From Bacteroidales bacterium (GTDB taxonomy: Bacteria > Bacteroidota > Bacteroidia > Bacteroidales > JAADGE01): 43,072 nucleotides of DNA. A program made the translations under genes and the position numbers. The stretch spans positions 1-43,072 of the forward strand of contig JAIORQ010000010.1 of the NCBI GenBank assembly GCA_021108035.1, given 5' to 3'. Below, in pieces: positions 24,958-34,092 of the stretch. Below the pieces are notes generated by a model. The model was not told where the DNA came from and did no database searches. It saw only the letters and a list, made by a program, of their open reading frames with translations. Position 1 is the first letter of the stretch; the number at the start of each line of letters is the position of its first letter.

Positions 24958-26451
24958 ATGACAGGAAAACGGAGTGTCTTAATATTTACAGTAAGTTTAT
25001 TTATTTATTTTTCGTTAAACGGACAAACTTTATCGAAGCAAAACCATTCATTAAACATTGCTTTAAATACTTTGAAGTATGATAAAGATTTAAAAAATGC
25101 AGGAATTGGTTTTTATGTAATTGATATTTATACCGGTGAAGTTTTATCAAAGTATAACGAAAATTTGGCATTAACACCTGCATCTGTGCAGAAGTTGTTA
25201 ACCACAGCAACAGCTCTTGAAACTTTAGGACCTGATTTCAAATTTGAAACAAGGTTGGAATATACCGGTAATATTGATAAACAAACAAATATTTTAAACG
25301 GGAATTTGATTATAAAGGGAGGAGGAGACCCTACTTTGGGATCAAAATATTTTGCTGTAAGTTCAACACATTTGTTCCTTGATGTATGGGCAAAATCAAT
25401 TTCAGATTTAGGTATAAAATATATTAACGGAAATATCATCGGAGATGCAAGATTATACGGTTATGCGATTGTACCTCCAACTTGGTCATGGGAAGATATT
25501 GGTAATTATTTCGGAGCCGGACCGTGTGGTCTAAGTATTTATGATAATTTTTATACCTTATATTTTAATACCGGCAATAATGTTGGAGATAAAACAGATA
25601 TTGTGAAGATTGAACCGGAAATTCCGGGTTTGACATATGATAATATGGTTATTTCAGATGCTGTTAATTCTGACAGATCTTATATATTTGGCGCCCCATA
25701 TACTTATTTCAGATATATTACCGGAGAATTGCCGTTAAATAAAACAGAATATAAAGTAAAAGGTTCTATTCCTGATCCTTCTTATTTTACTGCTTATGAA
25801 TTTAAGAAGAAATTAAAAAGTTACGGAATTAATTCAGGCAAAGCTACAACCTTTAGGTTAAGTCCTGAATTAGAGCATCTTGACACTGTTAATCATGTTT
25901 TATCGTATGTTATAAAATCCCCTGCATTGAAAGATATTATTGCCGGAACAAATTTCAGAAGTATTAATCTTTTTGCGGAACATCTTTTGAAACATTCACA
26001 ATTGAAAGCCTGTAATTTTGATTTGAGTAAAACAGATAAAAATTTTGTAGAGAATTTTTGGAGAAGGAAAGGAATAAGCACATCAGGTATGAGGATTTAT
26101 GACGGCAGCGGATTGTCAAAATATAATACCGTTACCGCTAAACAAGTAGCTGCAATACTTTTGTATATGAAGAAAAGAAGCAAACATTCCGAAGTTTATT
26201 ATGAATCAATAGCAGTAGTCGGGAAAAGCGGAACTGTAAAATATTTATGTAAAGGGACAAGTGCAGTAAATAATATGAGAGCAAAAAGCGGTTCTATTAA
26301 AAGTGTTCGTGCATATGCGGGTTATGTTACAACAAAATCGGGCAGGGAAGTCGCTTTTTCTTTAATAATTAACAACTATAACGGTTCATCAAGCAATACC
26401 GGAAAAAAGATGCAGAAGTTGATGGCAGCAATTGCTGATTTTAATTTATAA
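24958..26451 (+). CDS. dacB: D-alanyl-D-alanine carboxypeptidase/endopeptidase (PBP4, DacB type)
   Basis: 497 residues, about the family length. Signal peptide at 1-22 (VLIFTVSLFIYFSLNGQ). Penicillin-binding motifs are complete: S76-x-x-K79 in LTPASVQKLLTTATALE, the SxN motif in DGSGLSKYNTV and KSG in VVGKSGTVKYL. GGGDPTLGS and the large insertion between SxxK and SxN are PBP4 hallmarks. It trims the terminal D-Ala from stem peptides and cuts cross-links in the periplasm. comF follows after a short repeat. Confidence 0.94.
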   Translation: MTGKRSVLIFTVSLFIYFSLNGQTLSKQNHSLNIALNTLKYDKDLKNAGIGFYVIDIYTGEVLSKYNENLALTPASVQKLLTTATALETLGPDFKFETRLEYTGNIDKQTNILNGNLIIKGGGDPTLGSKYFAVSSTHLFLDVWAKSISDLGIKYINGNIIGDARLYGYAIVPPTWSWEDIGNYFGAGPCGLSIYDNFYTLYFNTGNNVGDKTDIVKIEPEIPGLTYDNMVISDAVNSDRSYIFGAPYTYFRYITGELPLNKTEYKVKGSIPDPSYFTAYEFKKKLKSYGINSGKATTFRLSPELEHLDTVNHVLSYVIKSPALKDIIAGTNFRSINLFAEHLLKHSQLKACNFDLSKTDKNFVENFWRRKGISTSGMRIYDGSGLSKYNTVTAKQVAAILLYMKKRSKHSEVYYESIAVVGKSGTVKYLCKGTSAVNNMRAKSGSIKSVRAYAGYVTTKSGREVAFSLIINNYNGSSSNTGKKMQKLMAAIADFNL

Positions 26452-26456
26452 AAGAA

Positions 26457-26512
26457 ACATTGCTTCATTGTTAAATTGTTTCATTGTTAATAATGAAAAA
26501 CAGGAGCAATGT
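26457..26512. repeat. Nested inverted repeat between dacB and comF
   Basis: Outer arms ACATTGCTTC and GGAGCAATGT enclose inner arms TTTCATT and AATGAAA. It includes ATTGTTTCATTGTTA, which recurs exactly at 29233-29247. It covers the first ATG proposed for comF. It resembles the terminal repeats of the S23 element at 116-588 in style. Confidence 0.65.
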
Positions 26513-27239
26513 AACAATATTACTTATTTATTGTATAAATCTAATTATTTTGATAAATTATTTATTACAATTCATTAGACTTTTTTTTCCAAAAAATTGT
26601 GAAGCCTGTGGTAAGAGCCTTCTTAAGAAAGAAGATTTTTTATGTACACAATGTTTATATGATATTCCGAGAACCAAATTTCATGAGAAAGAAGACAATG
26701 TGTTAAATCGATTATTTTACGGAATAACAAAAATTAAATACTCTACGGCATTTTATTTTTTTAAAAAAGGCAGCAAGTTTCGTGTTCTGATACATAAATT
26801 AAAATATAACAAGCAAAAAGAATTGGGAATAGAATTGGGAAAGATGTTGGGTAATGAGATAAAAGATTCTTTTTTCGAAGAAGCAGATATTATAATTCCT
26901 GTTCCCTTACATCCGAATAAACAAAGAAAAAGAGGATATAATCAAAGTGATCTTATTTCAGAAGGTTTATCCGTATCTTTCAATAAGGAATACAGAAAAG
27001 ATGTTTTAAAAAGGGCTGCTTACACAGAAACACAAACAAAAAAAACACTTGAAGAAAGAAGGAAAAATGTAAAATCAGCATTTAAAGTTGTTTATCCTGA
27101 TGAAATTAAGGAAAAACACGTTTTATTGATTGATGATGTTGTAACAACAGGCTCAACATTAGCATCTTGTGCCAATGAGCTTTTAAAAGTTGACGGTGTT
27201 ACGGTAAGTGTTGCTGTATTGGGTTATGCAGATCATTAG
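26493..27239 (+). CDS. comF: ComF family phosphoribosyltransferase-like protein
   Basis: 248 residues from ATG 26493, but that start lies inside a repeat; TTG at 26550 gives INYLLQFIRLFFPKNCEACG, closer to normal ComF N-termini and is a strong alternative. The zinc-finger cysteines are CEACG and CTQC. The phosphoribosyltransferase part has IIIPVPLHPNKQRKRGYNQS and the PRPP-binding loop LLIDDVVTTGSTLASCANEL. ComF works in natural transformation at the cytoplasmic face of the DNA uptake machinery, and dprA elsewhere in the window fits that theme. Confidence 0.9.
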   Translation: MKNRSNVTILLIYCINLIILINYLLQFIRLFFPKNCEACGKSLLKKEDFLCTQCLYDIPRTKFHEKEDNVLNRLFYGITKIKYSTAFYFFKKGSKFRVLIHKLKYNKQKELGIELGKMLGNEIKDSFFEEADIIIPVPLHPNKQRKRGYNQSDLISEGLSVSFNKEYRKDVLKRAAYTETQTKKTLEERRKNVKSAFKVVYPDEIKEKHVLLIDDVVTTGSTLASCANELLKVDGVTVSVAVLGYADH

Positions 27240-27384
27240 GGATATTCGTGAACATCATCTACAAACAAATACTGACTGCTGTATTTATAAAATTCCTCTG
27301 CTGTCTCAAATAATTGATTTTTACAGAAATAACTTTTATGTAATAGATTACAAAATAAATGCCACATTTTATGTAACGGGATAC

Positions 27385-27434
27385 AAAAAAACCTTTATAT
27401 TTCTGTAATGCATTACAGAATATAAAGGTTTTTA
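27385..27434. terminator. Strong bidirectional hairpin after comF
   Basis: AACCTTTATATTTCTGTAATG and CATTACAGAATATAAAGGTT form a ~20-bp stem with a single bulge, centred on the palindrome TGTAATGCATTACA. A-rich and T-rich ends allow termination in both directions. It lies 145 nt after the comF stop. Confidence 0.7.
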
Positions 27435-27475
27435 TAAACTATACCACTTTGCAGCGTGGCACAGTATGTATATTA

Positions 27476-27652
27476 AGGGCTTGTCCGCAAATAACTTTAA
27501 CATTTAAGCTTGTTCTTTTAACCTTGGTTTTTGCTCAATCGCAAAAAATCTCAAAAAAAGCTCAAATATTCCCGATATTCTTACTGTTTTTGAATTGTTA
27601 AAGATTAAAATAATTTCGCTTCAATTGTCAAACTTATTACCGGACAAGCCCT
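27476..27652. mobile_element. MITE-like element, ~175 bp, GGGCTTGTCCG termini
   Basis: Perfect 11-12 bp terminal inverted repeats, (A)GGGCTTGTCCG at the left and CGGACAAGCCC(T) at the right. Both are flanked by TAA, which fits a 3-bp target duplication. The interior contains no coding frame. Termini and TNA-type duplication resemble IS5-family elements (inference); it may be a non-autonomous derivative moved by such a transposase elsewhere in the genome. It ends only 15 nt beyond the hutH stop. Confidence 0.65.
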
Positions 27653-27666
27653 AAGTAGTGTATTCC

Positions 27667-29190
27667 TTACTCCAAAGACCCGACTTCTTTCTCAACCTCT
27701 TCCAATATCTCACAAGATTTTACAAGTTCTTTCATATTAGTATGATCCGGATATAACGGGCGGTCAATATCAAGAAAATCAACGTGTCGGCGTACAACTT
27801 CTTTGGCTTTGGTAACACCTTTACCGAATTTATATTCTCTGAAATCAAGGGCTTGTGCGGCTGCCATAAATTCAATACCGAGAATACCGTAGGCATTATC
27901 CAAAATTTGGAAGTTCTTAATTGCCGTATTCATTCCCATTGATACAAAATCTTCTTGATCAGCTGCAGCAGGAATTGAAAGAATACTTGCAGGTGCTGAT
28001 AAAATCCTTTGCTCTGTAATCTGCATATCTGCTGTATATTGACTCAACATTAATCCTGAAAACATGCCGGCACCTTTAGTTAAAAAAGCAGGTAAGCCTA
28101 CATTCAAAGCCGGATTATTCAAACGATTCATTCTTCTTTCAGATATAACAGAGATCATTGTAATTGCTGCTCCGGCCATATCCATCGGTAATGATACAGG
28201 AGAGCCTTGAAAATTAGCACCTGAAAGTTGTAAATTTTCTTCAGGGAAAAAGATCGGGTTATCTCCTACACCGTTTAATTCAATTTCAACTTGTGAACGA
28301 GCATAAGCCATAGCATCATGAGCAGCACCAATCACTTGAGGGGTAGATCGCATAGAGTATGCATCTTGCACTTTATGAGGAACTTTTTCTAAAACCAAAT
28401 CACCGCCTTCAACACATTTTCTGACAGCGAGAGCACTTCTGACAGCACCTTTAAATCCTCTTACCTCATGTAACCTTTTATTATAAGGTTTCATATTCGC
28501 TTTTAATGCCTCAAGAGACATAGAAGCAGCTATTTCTGCTTGTTTTAACCAATTATTTGCATCGTATAAAAAAATTGCACTCATTGCCGTTAAAACATTT
28601 GAACCGTTAATGGTTCCCAAACCATCTCTTGCTTCTAATCCGGGAACAGGAATTCCGGCTTTATCCATTGCTTCTTTCCCCGGTAATAATTCGCCTTTGT
28701 AATAAGCTTCGCCTTCTCCCATTAACAGTAAAGCAATTTGCGACATCGGAGCTAAATCGCCTGATGCTCCCACAGAACCTTTTTGACAAACAAAAGGAGT
28801 TACACCTTTATTCAACATTTCGACTAAAGTCAAAGTTATTTCCGGACGAATTCCTGAATTTCCGTGAGCATGTACATTTATTCTTCCGAGCATGGATCCG
28901 CGAACGTATTCCAAAGGCATAGGATCGCCTATACCTGCAGCATGATTATATACCAAATATTTTTGAAAATCTTTGACTTGATCATCATTTAATACAGTTT
29001 CAGAAAATTCACCGATACCTGTATTAACTCCGTACATAATTTCTCCGGCATCAATTTTTTTCTCAAGCATAGCTCTGCAAACTTTAATTCTTTCCAAAGC
29101 ATCCGGATGAAGTTCTACTTTTTCGTTATTTCGGGCAACATTTACAACATCTTCAATTGTTAAACCTGAACCTTTTATTATATATGACAT
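27667..29190 (-). CDS. HutH-family MIO ammonia-lyase, probably histidine ammonia-lyase
   Basis: 507 residues. The A142-S143-G144 triad (GSVGASGDLAPMSQ) forms the MIO cofactor. Core active-site residues fall at the same numbers as in Pseudomonas putida histidase: Y53 (IMYGVNTGIGEF), H83 (YLVYNHAAGIG), N195 (GTINGSNVLTAM) and an Asp-Gln-Glu-Asp motif near 411-414. Differences are NHA in place of SHA, RSTPQVIG in place of RCQPQV, and QEDFVSMG where histidases usually have QEDHVSMG. The gene is not next to hutU, hutI or hutG, so the substrate is less certain than in a normal hut operon. It converts histidine, or possibly an aromatic amino acid, to the unsaturated acid plus ammonia. Confidence 0.8.
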   Translation of the reverse strand: MSYIIKGSGLTIEDVVNVARNNEKVELHPDALERIKVCRAMLEKKIDAGEIMYGVNTGIGEFSETVLNDDQVKDFQKYLVYNHAAGIGDPMPLEYVRGSMLGRINVHAHGNSGIRPEITLTLVEMLNKGVTPFVCQKGSVGASGDLAPMSQIALLLMGEGEAYYKGELLPGKEAMDKAGIPVPGLEARDGLGTINGSNVLTAMSAIFLYDANNWLKQAEIAASMSLEALKANMKPYNKRLHEVRGFKGAVRSALAVRKCVEGGDLVLEKVPHKVQDAYSMRSTPQVIGAAHDAMAYARSQVEIELNGVGDNPIFFPEENLQLSGANFQGSPVSLPMDMAGAAITMISVISERRMNRLNNPALNVGLPAFLTKGAGMFSGLMLSQYTADMQITEQRILSAPASILSIPAAADQEDFVSMGMNTAIKNFQILDNAYGILGIEFMAAAQALDFREYKFGKGVTKAKEVVRRHVDFLDIDRPLYPDHTNMKELVKSCEILEEVEKEVGSLE

Positions 29191-29232
29191 CTTAGTTTTA
29201 TTTATTATTTATTATTGTTTATTGATTATTAT

Positions 29233-29247
29233 ATTGTTTCATTGTTA
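29233..29247. repeat. Copy of the 15-nt dacB-comF repeat, upstream of hutH
   Basis: ATTGTTTCATTGTTA is identical to 26475-26489. It lies 43 nt before the hutH start codon, in a very AT-rich stretch, so its significance depends on genome-wide copy number. Confidence 0.5.
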
Positions 29248-29363
29248 TATTATAATTAATGTGTTCAATAAAACGTCCTGTGATAAATGAAAAAATTTCA
29301 GGGATAACGAACGTTTCCGACTTGGCTTTTATATCTTATTACAGATTTACACATATACTGTTA

Positions 29364-29792
29364 TTATGCTTTGCTTACTTTAATATTGTTAGAATTTGCT
29401 TTTGCAATCAGTTTATTTTCTGAATTATAAATTTTACATTCTGTATTTATGATATTCTTTCCTTTACGGATAATTATTGTTCTTGCTGTTACTGTTTCAC
29501 CTTTTTTCACCGGATATAAAAAATCTGTATATAAATTAACACTCGGAAAAAAATCGGGTAATTCCAGTGTAGCAATTGTTGCACCGATTATTTCATCGGC
29601 AATTAAAGTAATTATTCCTCCGTGTAACATGCCGGCAGGGTTGGTCATCTCTTCTCTTACCGTTATATTTGCTGTTACACTGCCTTCACTAACTTCTCTC
29701 AAAACAGGTTTTAACCACATTCCTACAGGAGACGGCGTTTGTGTTATTTCTTTTCCTATTTGATTCCTGAAGAATTCTACTGTTTTATTCAA
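29364..29792 (-). CDS. PaaI-type hotdog thioesterase
   Basis: 142 residues with a single hotdog domain. The central helix with NPAGMLHGGIITLIADEIIG and strands SVNLYTDFLYPVKKGETVTA and KGKNIINTECKIYNSENKLIA match the PaaI/YbgC-like acyl-CoA thioesterases. The Asn/His-Gly-Gly region and the Asp on the helix are the usual catalytic zone. The specific acyl-CoA is unknown. It is on the same strand as the HutH-family gene, with 173 nt between, so co-transcription is possible but not certain. Confidence 0.88.
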   Translation of the reverse strand: MNKTVEFFRNQIGKEITQTPSPVGMWLKPVLREVSEGSVTANITVREEMTNPAGMLHGGIITLIADEIIGATIATLELPDFFPSVNLYTDFLYPVKKGETVTARTIIIRKGKNIINTECKIYNSENKLIAKANSNNIKVSKA

Positions 29793-29812
29793 TTATAATT
29801 TATTATAGCGTA

Positions 29813-29973
29813 AAGTTAAGTGTGAACTTTCGCACCAAGCATTGCTCTTTTCCCTTTTTATTTTGTTAAAAAAAATTCACGTAGCTATGGCTATGCTTAT
29901 TTTTTGTAACTTCATAAAAAGAAAAAATAACTTCAACTTATACAAAATTTCACACTTGACTTGACACTTGGTG
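29813..29973. repeat. Imperfect inverted-repeat element, ~160 bp
   Basis: AAGTTAAGTGTGAACTTT at 29813-29830 matches the reverse complement of 29945-29962 at 16 of 18 positions. A second pair, CACCAAG and CTTGGTG, lies just inside and just outside these arms. The middle contains an imperfect palindrome GTAGCTATGGCTATGC and no coding frame. It fills most of the 295-bp gap between the thioesterase and the Asp-box gene, and may be a decayed transposon derivative. Confidence 0.5.
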
Positions 29974-30030
29974 AAAAAATTGCAACAAATATAGAATATT
30001 TTAACAGATAATAATATGATTTTTTTCAGC

Positions 30031-30067
30031 AAAAAAACTGCCTTTGAAATTAATAAAGACAGTTTTA
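30031..30067 (-). terminator. Terminator of the Asp-box/LolA-like operon
   Basis: On the minus strand a 12-bp stem, AAAACTGTCTTT with AAAGGCAGTTTT, with one G-U pair, is followed by T residues. It lies 20 nt beyond the stop codon. Confidence 0.75.
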
Positions 30068-30087
30068 TAAAAGCATCAATGAAAAGA

Positions 30088-33000
30088 TCAGTTATTACCT
30101 TCTTTTAAGAATTCTTCTTTAGAAATAAGTTTTATTTCTTTCAGATTTGCTTTTGTTAAAATTTTATTTATTTGCACAAGGTCTTTCTCTTTCAGGTTCT
30201 TCAATTCCTCTTCAATATTTTTCAATTCTTTTTCAAATAAGTTTAATCCGTCAATTTGTGAATTTGTAGGACATCCTCTGTAAAAAAGAATAAATCCGTA
30301 TAATTCGCCTAACTTTTCTCTTAATTTTTCTTCACCTGTGATCCATCCTTTTTTAGTAGCAACTAAGGTTTTATGTAACTTATCAGTCTTATTATGTAAA
30401 ACTTGTAATTTTTTTGCATTCTTTTTGGAAACTTCAGATTTTAATTTTAAAGCTTGCTCACTGATATCTGTAATTTGTTTGTCAATAAAAGCCAAATGTT
30501 CCAATAAATTATATGCTTTCATAAGAGTTGTATGCCTCAATTTTCTGTCAGATTCAGAATGAGGAGAATCCGGATCAAGAATTAACTCAATTTCAGTTTC
30601 ATAAGATTTGCTGCCTTTAATTACTTTCACTTTATATTTTCCGGGAGCAAAAGTAGGTCCCAGCATTGCAAATCCTATCAATTGAGGAGAAGCAGGTACC
30701 TTTGGTGGTTTCATACGTATGTGCCAAGGAACTCGATTAACTCCTCTTCTTTTTCCGGCAGGTAATTTATCAATCAGATTATTATCCTTATCATATATTT
30801 CAATATACATATCACCAAAAACATGTCTTTTCTTAAGATAATATGTAATAATTGCCGCTTCACGAGGATTACTGCCTGTAAATTCATCATCACCTCCAAA
30901 ATTTCCGCCAAATCTATTTCCTTTAATTATGTATTTTTCGGATTTCAGAAAAGCAAAATCAGAATTAATTAGTTCGGAAGTCAAATTTCGTAACGGACTG
31001 ATATCGTCAATAATCAAAATTCCTCTTCCGTGTGTTCCCAGAATAAGGTCATGTTCACGCGGATGAATTACCATATCTCTAATTGAAACTTTCGGTATTT
31101 TTGATTTAAATCTTGACCAATTTTTACCGCCGTTTACAGAAGTATATAAACCAAATTCAGTTCCGAGAAACAACAGATTAGAACTTTCAATATCTTCTTT
31201 AATAATATGACAGTAAACAGGAATATTTTTATCAACTAATGAAACCCATGTATTACCAAAATCCTCTGTTTTATATACATACGGATTCATATCACCACTT
31301 TTATGACCGTCAAATGTTGCATAGCAAACGTTTTTATTGTGATTACCGGGTTCAACATAAGAGCACCATGTTTTTGCAGGTAAATCGGGAACATTTGCAG
31401 TAACATTGCTCCAAGTTTTACCGCCGTCTTTTGTTACTTGAATATTACCGTCATCTGTTCCTGCCCAAATAATATTTTTGTCAAGCGGAGATTCATTAAT
31501 TGTTATAATTGTACAATGATTTTCAGCAGTTGAATTATCAAGAGTTAAACCTCCTGTAGTTTCTTGTTTTTGCCTGTCAGTATCATTTGTTGTCAGATCA
31601 TCTGATATTCTTTTCCATGAATTGCCTTTATCTTCTGAAATAAAAAGATATTGCGACCCTGCATAAATTTTTTTTCCGTCTTTGCTGAATATAATCGGAG
31701 CATCCCAATTAAACCTTAAGTCTTCAATAGATTCATCTTTATAAGGTTTTATTGATTTAAATTCGCCTGTTTTAATATTTGCTTTTGCAAATTGCCCGCC
31801 TTGCCATTGCCAATAAATAATGTTCGGATCATGCATATCGGCATAGGCATAAAAACCGTCACCGAATCCTACTTTTTTCCAATCTGAATTACTTATTCCG
31901 GAAGGGCTTTCAGAAGGACCGTACCAAGAATTGTTATCTTGTAAACCTCCGTAAACTTTATACGGTTTTTGCATATCTGCACTTACGTGATAAAATTGTG
32001 ATACCGGCAAATTTCTAAACATTGACCATGTATTACCTTTATCTCTTGAAACAAAAACACCTCCGTCAGTACCTATATACAGCAAGTTATTATCTTTGGT
32101 TCCGATATACAATGCATGCACATCAGGATGAATTGCACCGCCTTCAATTGCAGGGCTTCTAAAATGTTTACCTCCGTTATCGCTTACTGACATAAAAAAC
32201 CCCGGTTTGTAAACTCTGTTCTTTTTGATGGGATCGGCTACAATATATGCAAAATAAAACGGTCGTTCATTTATAACTCTGTTTTTATTCATCATTTCCC
32301 ATGAATTGCCTTGATCTTTTGATCTGTACAAAGCAGTTTGTTCAGATTCAATTAATGCATAAACAGAAGAGTCTGCAGGTGACGCACTTACAGCAATTCT
32401 TCCCAATTCTCCTTCAGGAAGATTTTTTGTGAGTTTGGTCCAAGTTTTACCACTGTCAGTTGATTTATAAAGTCCGCTTCCCTTGCCTCCTGAATTAAAG
32501 TAATGTGCAGATCTTCTAAATTGCCACATACCGGCATAAATAATATTTGAATTAAAAGGATCAATAATAACATCGCTGCATCCGGTATTTTCATCAACAT
32601 AAAGGATTTTTTCCCATGTTGTACCGCCGTCTGATGTTTTAAACAAACCTCTTTCTTCGTTTGATCCCCAAAGATGTCCTAATGCAGCAACATACACAAT
32701 ATCCGAATTTTCAGGATCAATAACAATCCTTGCTATTCTTTCGGTATTTTCAAGTCCTGCCAATTTCCATGTTTCACCACCGTCTGTTGTTTTGTATAAT
32801 CCGGTACCTACAGATACACTGTTTCTTGTCCAAGGTTCGCCTGTACCTACCCAAACTGTTTCAGGGTTTTTTTGATCAATTCTTACAGCACCAATTGATT
32901 GTGTATATTCATCAAAAATCGGTTTAAATGTTGTACCGCCGTTTATTGTTTTCCATAAACCTCCGCTTGCTGAACCTACATACAGGACATTAGGGTTTTC

Positions 33001-33165
33001 ATTTACAGCATCTAAAGCAGAAATTCTTCCGCTCATTGTTGCGGGACCAATATGTCTGGCTGTAATTGCACCAAAAGTATTGTGATCAATTTTAATATTG
33101 CTTTGTGAATTTGTTATTGAATATAGCAACAATAAGGGTATGAATAATGATACTATTTTTTTCAT
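30088..33165 (-). CDS. Secreted sortilin-like/Asp-box (BNR) repeat protein
   Basis: 1025 residues. Signal peptide at 1-20 (IVSLFIPLLLLYSITNSQS). About ten Asp-box (S/T-x-D-x-G-x-T-W) repeats form propeller blades, for example TTDGGETW, TSDGGTTW, STDSGKTW, SRDKGNTW, SEDKGNSW, TKDGGKTW and TEDFGNTW. Residues 720-870 are beta-rich, with DKLPAGKRRGVNRVPWHI-type sequence, and 880-1025 are long helices (KLKSEVSKKNAKKL). The family (VPS10/sortilin-like, WD40/YVTN/BNR-like) covers carbohydrate-active and peptidase-linked proteins. No catalytic residue can be fixed. The LolA-like gene is 31 nt upstream on the same strand. Confidence 0.85.
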   Translation of the reverse strand: MKKIVSLFIPLLLLYSITNSQSNIKIDHNTFGAITARHIGPATMSGRISALDAVNENPNVLYVGSASGGLWKTINGGTTFKPIFDEYTQSIGAVRIDQKNPETVWVGTGEPWTRNSVSVGTGLYKTTDGGETWKLAGLENTERIARIVIDPENSDIVYVAALGHLWGSNEERGLFKTSDGGTTWEKILYVDENTGCSDVIIDPFNSNIIYAGMWQFRRSAHYFNSGGKGSGLYKSTDSGKTWTKLTKNLPEGELGRIAVSASPADSSVYALIESEQTALYRSKDQGNSWEMMNKNRVINERPFYFAYIVADPIKKNRVYKPGFFMSVSDNGGKHFRSPAIEGGAIHPDVHALYIGTKDNNLLYIGTDGGVFVSRDKGNTWSMFRNLPVSQFYHVSADMQKPYKVYGGLQDNNSWYGPSESPSGISNSDWKKVGFGDGFYAYADMHDPNIIYWQWQGGQFAKANIKTGEFKSIKPYKDESIEDLRFNWDAPIIFSKDGKKIYAGSQYLFISEDKGNSWKRISDDLTTNDTDRQKQETTGGLTLDNSTAENHCTIITINESPLDKNIIWAGTDDGNIQVTKDGGKTWSNVTANVPDLPAKTWCSYVEPGNHNKNVCYATFDGHKSGDMNPYVYKTEDFGNTWVSLVDKNIPVYCHIIKEDIESSNLLFLGTEFGLYTSVNGGKNWSRFKSKIPKVSIRDMVIHPREHDLILGTHGRGILIIDDISPLRNLTSELINSDFAFLKSEKYIIKGNRFGGNFGGDDEFTGSNPREAAIITYYLKKRHVFGDMYIEIYDKDNNLIDKLPAGKRRGVNRVPWHIRMKPPKVPASPQLIGFAMLGPTFAPGKYKVKVIKGSKSYETEIELILDPDSPHSESDRKLRHTTLMKAYNLLEHLAFIDKQITDISEQALKLKSEVSKKNAKKLQVLHNKTDKLHKTLVATKKGWITGEEKLREKLGELYGFILFYRGCPTNSQIDGLNLFEKELKNIEEELKNLKEKDLVQINKILTKANLKEIKLISKEEFLKEGNN

Positions 33166-33196
33166 TGATTATTTTTTATAAAATTAGTTATTATTA

Positions 33197-33970
33197 CTAT
33201 TCATTATTTTTTACAGGCTTCTCAAACTCGCTGTCATCAATTTCTTCATTTAATTTAAACGTGTCTATTGTAATTTGATTTACGGATTTACCTCCCATTT
33301 TAGTCTCCATACTAAAAGGCATAATAATTCCTTCAACTTCTTTATAATTACTTTGAAAACTTTCAATCTCCATTTCAGTTCCTTGAATAGTTTTTTTAAA
33401 TTGAATTTTTAGGATTACAAAGTTTTCTGCATCCATATAAATATATCTTACATCTCCTTTTTTTTCTTCTTGAGCTTCATCATCTTCATTTTCTTCAGGT
33501 TTTTCAACCATTTTCAGCTTATATACTTCAGTTCCTTCCATATCTTCTTTACCGACTAATAGAAGAGTATCAACTTTTTCTTTCCAATTCCAAAGCTTGC
33601 CTTCAAAATCTGCTTGTTCTTTCAGTTGATCTACTTCATCATTGCCCATATCTTGCGGTTCATCAGTCCCTAACCACGGAGCGATCATCCATCCTATTTC
33701 TCCGTTATAAACTTGTATCATTTGGCTGCCTTGTATGGTAACTTCATTTCTTGCTTTTCCGGGTCTTTTAATTTTCATAACAAAAGGCATTTCCATACCT
33801 TGGGCATTAACTGTTCCTTCGGCTATCATTGTATTTACTTCAATAAGTTTTTCAGTTCCCATAACTTTAAAATGGTTATCTAATATTTCTTTTAAAGTTA
33901 AGTCTTGACTTTTAAGAGAAGTTGAAATAAGCACTAAAAATACGATTGTTAAACTTGCAATTTTTTTCAT
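33197..33970 (-). CDS. LolA-like outer-membrane lipoprotein-sorting family protein
   Basis: 257 residues with a signal peptide (MKKIASLTIVFLVLISTSLKSQ). After DLTLKEILDNHFKVMGTEKL the protein shows repeated beta strands typical of the LolA/LolB half-barrel: VTIQGSQMIQVYNGEIGW, YKLKMVEK, GDVRYIYMDAENFVILKIQF and EVEGIIMPFSMETKMGG. An acidic loop at about 165-180 is unusual. Family members carry lipoproteins or lipids in the periplasm, but many Bacteroidota homologues are uncharacterised. It is transcribed with the Asp-box protein gene. Confidence 0.72.
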   Translation of the reverse strand: MKKIASLTIVFLVLISTSLKSQDLTLKEILDNHFKVMGTEKLIEVNTMIAEGTVNAQGMEMPFVMKIKRPGKARNEVTIQGSQMIQVYNGEIGWMIAPWLGTDEPQDMGNDEVDQLKEQADFEGKLWNWKEKVDTLLLVGKEDMEGTEVYKLKMVEKPEENEDDEAQEEKKGDVRYIYMDAENFVILKIQFKKTIQGTEMEIESFQSNYKEVEGIIMPFSMETKMGGKSVNQITIDTFKLNEEIDDSEFEKPVKNNE

Positions 33971-34028
33971 TTTATTAAATTTAAAATTAATTAATTTACT
34001 GTTTTAATTTGAATAATATCTTGATTTA

Positions 34029-34036
34029 CAAAAGTA
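34029..34036 (-). promoter_or_regulatory. Possible -7 box for the LolA-like/Asp-box operon
   Basis: TACTTTTG on the minus strand fits TAnnTTTG and lies 59 nt before the start codon. No clear -33 box. Confidence 0.35.
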
Positions 34037-34092
34037 TTAAATATAATTGAAAAATCGGAAGTAATTCATCATCGGAAAATAGTTGTTTGTAC

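Noticed and set aside
27208..27408. Plus-strand 66-codon frame overlapping the end of comF
   Set aside because: Overlaps comF in another frame and has no recognisable sequence.
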